Shown here piece by piece: positions 58,632-64,000 of a stretch of 64,000 nucleotides of DNA (positions are counted from its first letter, which is position 1; each line of letters begins with the position of its first letter). A model generated the notes under the pieces. The model searched no databases, was not told where the DNA came from, and was given only the letters and a program-made list of their open reading frames with translations. Source of the DNA: Pseudo-nitzschia pungens (lineage: Eukaryota > Bacillariophyta > Bacillariophyceae > Bacillariales > Bacillariaceae). The stretch is taken from assembly GCA_037355855.1 (NCBI GenBank), contig CM074758.1, positions 7,041,001 through 7,105,000 on the forward strand, in the 5' to 3' direction. The position numbers and the translations under genes are program-made.

Positions 58632-61600
58632 TATGAACCTGTTCCTCTCAGTGGTTGTGGCCAGGGCAATGGTATTGGTCCCACTCTTTGGGCTTTGGTG
58701 TCAACAATTGTCTTCCGAATGATGCAACAGGCTGGGCATGGTGTCCATCTTATCACTTCTTTGTCACTGCAACTGGTTTCTCTTGTGGGTTTTGCTTTTG
58801 TGGATGACACAGATTTGTTTTGTGCTGGCTCTGATTCCTCAACCTCTGGTGAGGACTTGGCTGTTGATTTTCAGGAAGCTCTTGACAGATGGGCTGGTGG
58901 CATTATCGCCACTGGAGGTGCTATTGAACCTGCCAAATCCTTCTGTTATTTGATTGATTTCAAATGGAATGGATCCGGCTGGGACTATCGCTCAATTGCT
59001 GACATGCCTGGTGTCTTCTCTGTTGCTGACAAGAATGGCACTCGAGCTACCCTGGATCGGTTTGAAGTTGACCATGCTGACAAGACCCTTGGGGTTTTTA
59101 TCTCCATGGATGGCAATGAGGAAGCCCAGATTGCTCATATGAAGTCCCAGTCTCAGTCTTTTGGGTCTCAACTCAAGGCTTCCAAGTGTGAGAAGAGAGC
59201 CTCCCTCTACACCTTCAAGTATTCTTTCATGAAGTCTGTTGAATACCCCATGCCTGTCACGCAACTTGATGAGGCTACCTGGACTAAGATTCTTCACCCA
59301 GCTCTTGTTCCTGTGCTGAACAAAGCAGGGATGTCCGGGACATTTCCTAGACATGTATTCTATGGTCCTTCCCTCTATCAAGGCTTTGGTTTCATTCATC
59401 CATACCTCCTCCAAGAGTTTAGTCATATTGCCACTCTCTTTCAGGAATCTGTCAGGTCCTCGCAAACTGGTAGGATTCTCAGGCTAACTGCTGAGTCTCT
59501 CCGGCTTGAACTTGGCCTTCCTCTCCATCTTGGTGTCACACCCTATCATCCTTTTGCTTCATACGTCACTCCTTGCTGGTACAAACATGTGTGGAAGTTT
59601 TTCTCTGTTCACCCTGTGAGCTTGGTTGAAGCCTTCCCAAATCTTCCTCTGCTACATTCCAATGACTGTTATCTCATGCAAGCCTTTGTCAACGCTGGCT
59701 TCAGAGGTGCTGACTTGTCCCTCTTGAATCACATTCGAATGTCCCTCAAGGCTATTTCCCTTGCTGATATTTGTACTCCAGATGGGACGAGGCTTACCCC
59801 CATGGCTTTCCAGCTGACATCCTCCAACCACTTGAGAGATCATCTTGACTGGCCTAGATGTCTTCCCCCACCTTGGCCTCCAGCAGCTCGGCGCATATGG
59901 GTCAAGGCTCTTCAGACCTGTTTTCTTCCTCCTTGTCCACCCCCTGCAGCCAGGGCATTGGCTCCTTCTTTTCACCTTGGGCATTGGCTCTCTCCCCAGA
60001 CAGCTTCTCTTTGGCCTTGGTTTTTGTCTTTATCCACCAACAGAATATTCTCCAAAACTTCTACTGGCTGGATTGTGAGCACCTCCCAGGGCAGGGGCAG
60101 ATACAGGGTCACTTCTGAAATCATTTCTGACAAACCAGCAAGTGCTGTTGTGCTTGTCTGCCCTGTTATCTGTGGCCAAGTTGTACGCGTGGTTGGTCCT
60201 CAGCCTTTGTTTCTGAACCTCCTGACATGGATCCTCTGGAGTACAATCCATTTGATTCTCTTCCAGACTCCCCTGCAGATGCCTTTGATGCACTCTGTGA
60301 GTCTCCATGAGTACTTCTCCACAAATATTCTCTGCCACAGGTTGGCTGTCAGCACCTTGTTGATTGTATTCAGAGTGGTACTGCCAGTGCTGTCTGTGAT
60401 GGTTCATTTGATCCGGACCTTCTCAGAGGCACTTCTGCTTTCATCCTGTCACCCAATACCTCCACCAAGACTACTTCATTGTTCCTCACTGGCTGTAATT
60501 TTGTCAGTGGATCCCCTGAGGATCAGTCATCCTATAGGAGTGAAATGGCAGGCATCATTGGGGTTCTCACCTGTTGCACTGCTCTGGTGAGTCTTTTTGA
60601 TATTGCTTCTGGCTCTATCACCATTGCCCTGGATGGTGACACAGCTCTCAAACAGGCTCAGGGATCTTGGCCTTTGGTTATTTCCCAGAAGTCTTTTGAT
60701 TATGTTTATGTCATCAGAAACATGATTTCTGCCCTGCCAATCTCTGTGCACTTTCAGTGGGTTCAGGGACATCAAGCTGGAATCTTTCTTGATTGGTGGG
60801 CACTTCGCAATCATCAGGTTGACAGCATGGCAAAGGCATTTCTCTCTGTCCATAGAGCTTCTGCCCATCACTATCCCAGACTTGTGTTTGAGCCTTGGGC
60901 TTTTTCTCTCAATGGTTGCAAGTGTTCAAGGTTTGATCAGAATGCTTTGCATGTTGCCATTTCGGGTCCTCCTCTTCTCCAATACTGGCAGACCCACCAT
61001 GATAGCCCCATTCCACAACCTGTTTTGAGTTCCATCCATTGGTGTGCCCATCTGTCTGCTTTCAAGCGTCTACCTCCTGGCATGCAAAGGTGGTTTGTCA
61101 AATTTGCTTCTGGCAGTATTGGTGTTGGCAACCAACTACTTCACTACCAGTATCAGGATCACTCCAGGTGCCCATTGTGTGATGCAGACAACGAGAAGGT
61201 GTCTCATGTGCTCTCCTGCAAGGATCCTGGGGCTGTCACGCACAGTGTGTCTGCCTTCAAGGGACCCCTGCAGAAAAGGCTTGAAGTTGAGCAGACTGAT
61301 CCATCATTGGTTGCTGCCATTGTGGATCTTCTTACCAAGGTTAGGAAGGGCCAGAGCATTTATCCCTCATCTTACTCCATTGCAATTGCTTCAGCTGTTA
61401 GGGCACAGAGGACTATTGGTTGGCACAACTGGCTTCTTGGTAGGTGGTCTCCTTGCTGGTACCAAATCCAGGCTGACTACTACTCCCACATTGGAAGCAA
61501 GCGCTCTCCCAAACGTTGGGCCACAGCTATCATCCATCAGTTCTTTCTTACCTCCTGGGATCTTTGGACCTATAGGAATGAACGACTCCATGGTCCTGGG

Positions 61601-62190
61601 GGTACCCTTGATGCTGAACAACACCAATCTCTTGATGCTTCCATCTCCTCTGAATTGGCAACTGGTGCAGCCGGTGCACTCCCCCAGTCACACTCCCTTT
61701 TACAAACCCCTTTCCAAGTCCTACAAGGTTACACCCTGACTGCCAAGCGACAGTGGCTTGCAACCATCCAACTTGCTCGGAAACAGTATGCAGCACCTGT
61801 TCAACCAGTGCAGCCATATCAACGAGAGGCTGCTCTCCTAAGAGCCTGGCTTACTGGACCTTAGGGTTGATTCCACTTTGTACCTTGGTTTTTTGTCTTC
61901 TGTTCCTGCTTCTCATCCTGTCCCCTACCTTTTGATACTGGATCTTATCCCACTATCTTTCTTCCCATCTCATATTCTCTCAAGTCCCTATTTTGTGGGA
62001 CTTGTTCTTGTCCTTTTCCCTGCTTGATGTTCAAGGTTTGTTTGAAAAATTTGTCGTTCTACCACTTGGGGTCCTGACTCTCTGATGGAGGCGACGTTAA
62101 AGTCTGGTTACAGACTGAGTAATTTAGTTTCACCTTTGGTGATTAAAGTTATTTAAATACGTATATTATTATTATTATTACTATTATTAT
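58632..62190 (+). mobile_element. LINE copy 2, 5'-truncated, with 17-bp TSD
   Basis: TGCTGTTTCAATAAATT occurs at 58615-58631 and 62191-62207, flanking the insert exactly. The copy starts inside RT (matching copy 1 from about 13708) and runs to an ATT-rich tail (TATTATTATTATTATTACTATTATTATT). Its 3' hairpins match copy 1. Truncation at the 5' end is the usual outcome of incomplete target-primed reverse transcription. Confidence 0.95.
58634..61864 (+). pseudogene. LINE copy 2 RT (partial), RNase H and zinc knuckle
   Basis: The frame from the truncation point is uninterrupted through FVDDTDLF (about 58795) and the thumb/connection region to near 60195, where one G is missing relative to copy 1. 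RNase H (SEMAG, LDGD, QVDSMA), the CPLCDADNEKVSHVLSC finger and the terminal RAWLTGP follow in the shifted frame to 61864. A TGA at 60308-60310 replaces a codon present in copy 1. The two LINE copies therefore carry different lesions. Confidence 0.85.
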
Positions 62191-64000
62191 TGCTGTTTCA
62201 ATAAATTCAAGGTGTATCTTTCTGGCTTGAATCCAGGATCGAAACCAGTGGAGCCGGAGGGCATAAAACTTTGATCTTACTGTGTGTGGACCTGGTTCTA
62301 ACCTTGCCAGTATGAGTGCGCCTTGGTTATCTTCGTGGACTGTAGCTTTGAATGTAACCTTCTGCGGGTTACTGTACTGGAGACCCTTGAGTACAGACTT
62401 AAACACTTTGAGCATTGGTATGGCTGCTCGCAATGCCATCAATAGGACTGTGTACTCTGACTCCATTGTGCTGGTGGCTATTGTTGACTGAAGCTTTGAT
62501 ATCCACAGGACCGGACATCCAGCAATCTCTATGATGTACCCAGTCCGGGACTTGACCGATTCAGGATTAGTGCAGTCTTCAGTTCCCCAGCCACTGGCAA
62601 ATGCCGCGTCCACATAGATGTCTAAGTCCAGGGAACCTGTTACATTTGGTTTAAGGATCAATCCCTTGTCCATCGTTCCCTTTAGGTATCTCCCGATTTG
62701 TATGAGTGCTAGTTTGTGTGACCATTTCGGTGAGTGAACGTAGCGTGCTACTTGCGAAGTAGCCATGGCTATATCACATCGGGAGTGTCCTGCTAGGTAG
62801 TTTAACTGTCCAACTATGGAGGCATAGTTGAATTCTCTGTGTGCTTCTTCCCCGTTTTCGTTGATTGGCAAGTAGTGTGTACACGGGGTTCCGAGTGGGG
62901 TGATTGATTTATCATTCAGGTGAAGTCCATCCACGATGGTCTTGGCGAGTCCTTTCTGCGTTAGGTGGATGGTGCCATCATCTCTTCGGTCTATAAGTAC
63001 GCCTAGAAATCCTGCAACGTCTTCCTCCTCACAAAAGGGGACCTTTGCATCCTTGATCTTCTGCGTTAGTCTGTCCATTGCCTTGGTATCCTTGTAAAAT
63101 AGCAGTGCGTCGTCTATGTTGATGAGACAAATGACGTCGTCAGAGATAAAGAGACAGGGATCTGCATCAGATTGTTTGAATCCGAACTTCTCTACTAGTT
63201 GATTTCTGGTGTGCAAAAAGAAGTTTCTTGGACTTTGCGCTAGTCCGTATAGACTCTTGTTTACTCACCACACCATGTTTGGGATAGCGAAACCTGCGGG
63301 CATTTCAATGTAAACCAAGCAGTCAATCTGAGCGTGGACAAAAGCAGCAGTGTAGTCAATTTGTTTAGTTTCAAGATCCATAATGATACTCATGATCAGT
63401 AACAATCGAACAGTAATCCACATGACAACTGGTGCAAACGTTTCGAAATAATCGACTCCCTTTTCTTGTTCAAAGCCTCTTGCGCAGTAGCGCGCTTTGA
63501 GCTTCTTAACCGATCCGTCGGGGTACCGTTTGCGTCGAAGTGCCCATACAGTACTCCTGAGATTACCTTTTGATCAGTTGGGCGCTGTACTATATTATCG
63601 AAGACGTTTAAATCGATCAGGGTTTGAATTTCTATCTCCATTGCCTTAACAAATCCAGCTGCCTCTGGACTGGCCATTGCTTCAGGAAGCATAGGGTTGT
63701 CTTCCTTATTTGCCATTGTTGCGAACGCGGCAGGATTCAGGTAGTCAAGGAGGCCATTGCCGTTGCTGTTAAGCTGATGTTCTGCAATAAAGCTGTTAAG
63801 AGTGGTTAGGCTTGTTCCACAGAGCTTCACTGGATGGTGGCCAAGTATTGCTGATTTAGCTTGGAGTAAGGCACGCGAGGAGGCCGGTCAGTCCCACGAA
63901 AGTTAATTTGCCTGGAGCCAGATGGGTTTGGTCGCTGATCCAGCATGAGGCTGATGAGGTCCCGCTGTTGGTCGCGCGGTGTAAAGAGATTGAGCCGTTG

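Larger units (their letters stand above)
58534..64000 (-). pseudogene. Copia pol remnant, split by LINE copy 2
   Basis: On the minus strand the gene enters at the window edge with integrase/RT linker sequence (MEIEIQTLIDLNVFD near 63630). A frame change near 63560 leads to RT (WALRRKRYPDGS, then ETFAPVV and DYTAAFVHAQ). An in-frame TGA near 63265 precedes NKSLYGLAQSPRNFF. Catalytic NIDD (63110), YVDAAFASGWG and the TSTMESEY RNase H motif follow to 62191. The frame resumes beyond the LINE at 58631 with KQKADFLTKPLSPKQL and stops at 58534-58536. The frame change, TGA and LINE all disable it. Its 3' LTR should lie between 58131 and 58533 but I could not delimit it. It belongs to a different copia lineage from the 17798 element (NIDD versus HVDD). 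Confidence 0.85.

Noticed and set aside
1..64000. tRNA, rRNA or snRNA genes
   Set aside because: No paired A-box and B-box with a cloverleaf, and no rRNA or snRNA signature, was recognised on reading; TTCGAATCC-like words fall inside coding sequence.

Overview
This window looks like nuclear DNA of a photosynthetic stramenopile, most likely a diatom. The evidence is two N-termini with an ASAFAP-like signal/transit peptide junction (residues GAFAP in a CSP41-like protein, AAAFSF in a zeaxanthin epoxidase), short GT-AG introns, copia elements with HVDD-type reverse transcriptase, and a DUF6818 plus DDE Harbinger element. The genus cannot be named from sequence alone.

Host genes, in order: a BSD-domain protein (61-1178 +, 5' partial); a plastid CSP41-like NAD-dependent epimerase-fold protein (1371-2837 -); an ALKBH8-like protein with RRM, AlkB and TRM9-type methyltransferase parts (24235-27255 +); an unusual tubulin-tyrosine-ligase/class-V aminotransferase fusion (27542-30925 -); a mitochondrial-type DEAD-box helicase (35461-37716 +); a 2OG-Fe(II) oxygenase-like protein (37916-39347 -); a DUF711/UPF0210 protein (40520-42344 +); a zeaxanthin epoxidase (42397-44973 -); a SWIM-RING protein with an in-frame stop (54571-55456 -); and a diatom-type SGNH-like membrane protein (55946-58130 +). 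Several neighbours are convergent and tightly packed, with 52-286 bp between stop codons.

The rest is mostly mobile DNA. At 3.6-8.85 kb lie two satellite-like arrays and a degenerate Ulp1 protease gene. At 8.88-11.25 kb an LTR is split by a 2-kb non-autonomous retroelement with an 18-bp target duplication. A LINE (EN-RT-RNaseH-CCHC) lies at 11.3-17.25 kb. A young copia element (17798-23949) has identical 255-bp LTRs and a 5-bp target duplication. A PIF/Harbinger transposon (31620-34914) has its transposase interrupted by a 173-bp LINE tail. hAT-like MITEs at 45.2-48.2 kb are nested with another MITE, and a Ty3/gypsy element (48170-53470) abuts them. A copia pol gene on the minus strand (58.5-64 kb) is split by a second, 5'-truncated LINE copy.

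The most notable signals are: (1) a 17-nt sequence directly after the copia 5' LTR that is perfectly complementary to a site inside the same LTR, suggesting self-primed reverse transcription; (2) two conserved 3'-terminal hairpins, one with compensatory changes, shared by the LINE and an otherwise unrelated 2-kb element; (3) hairpin-forming 150-bp tandem units inside that element; and (4) the TTL-aminotransferase fusion.
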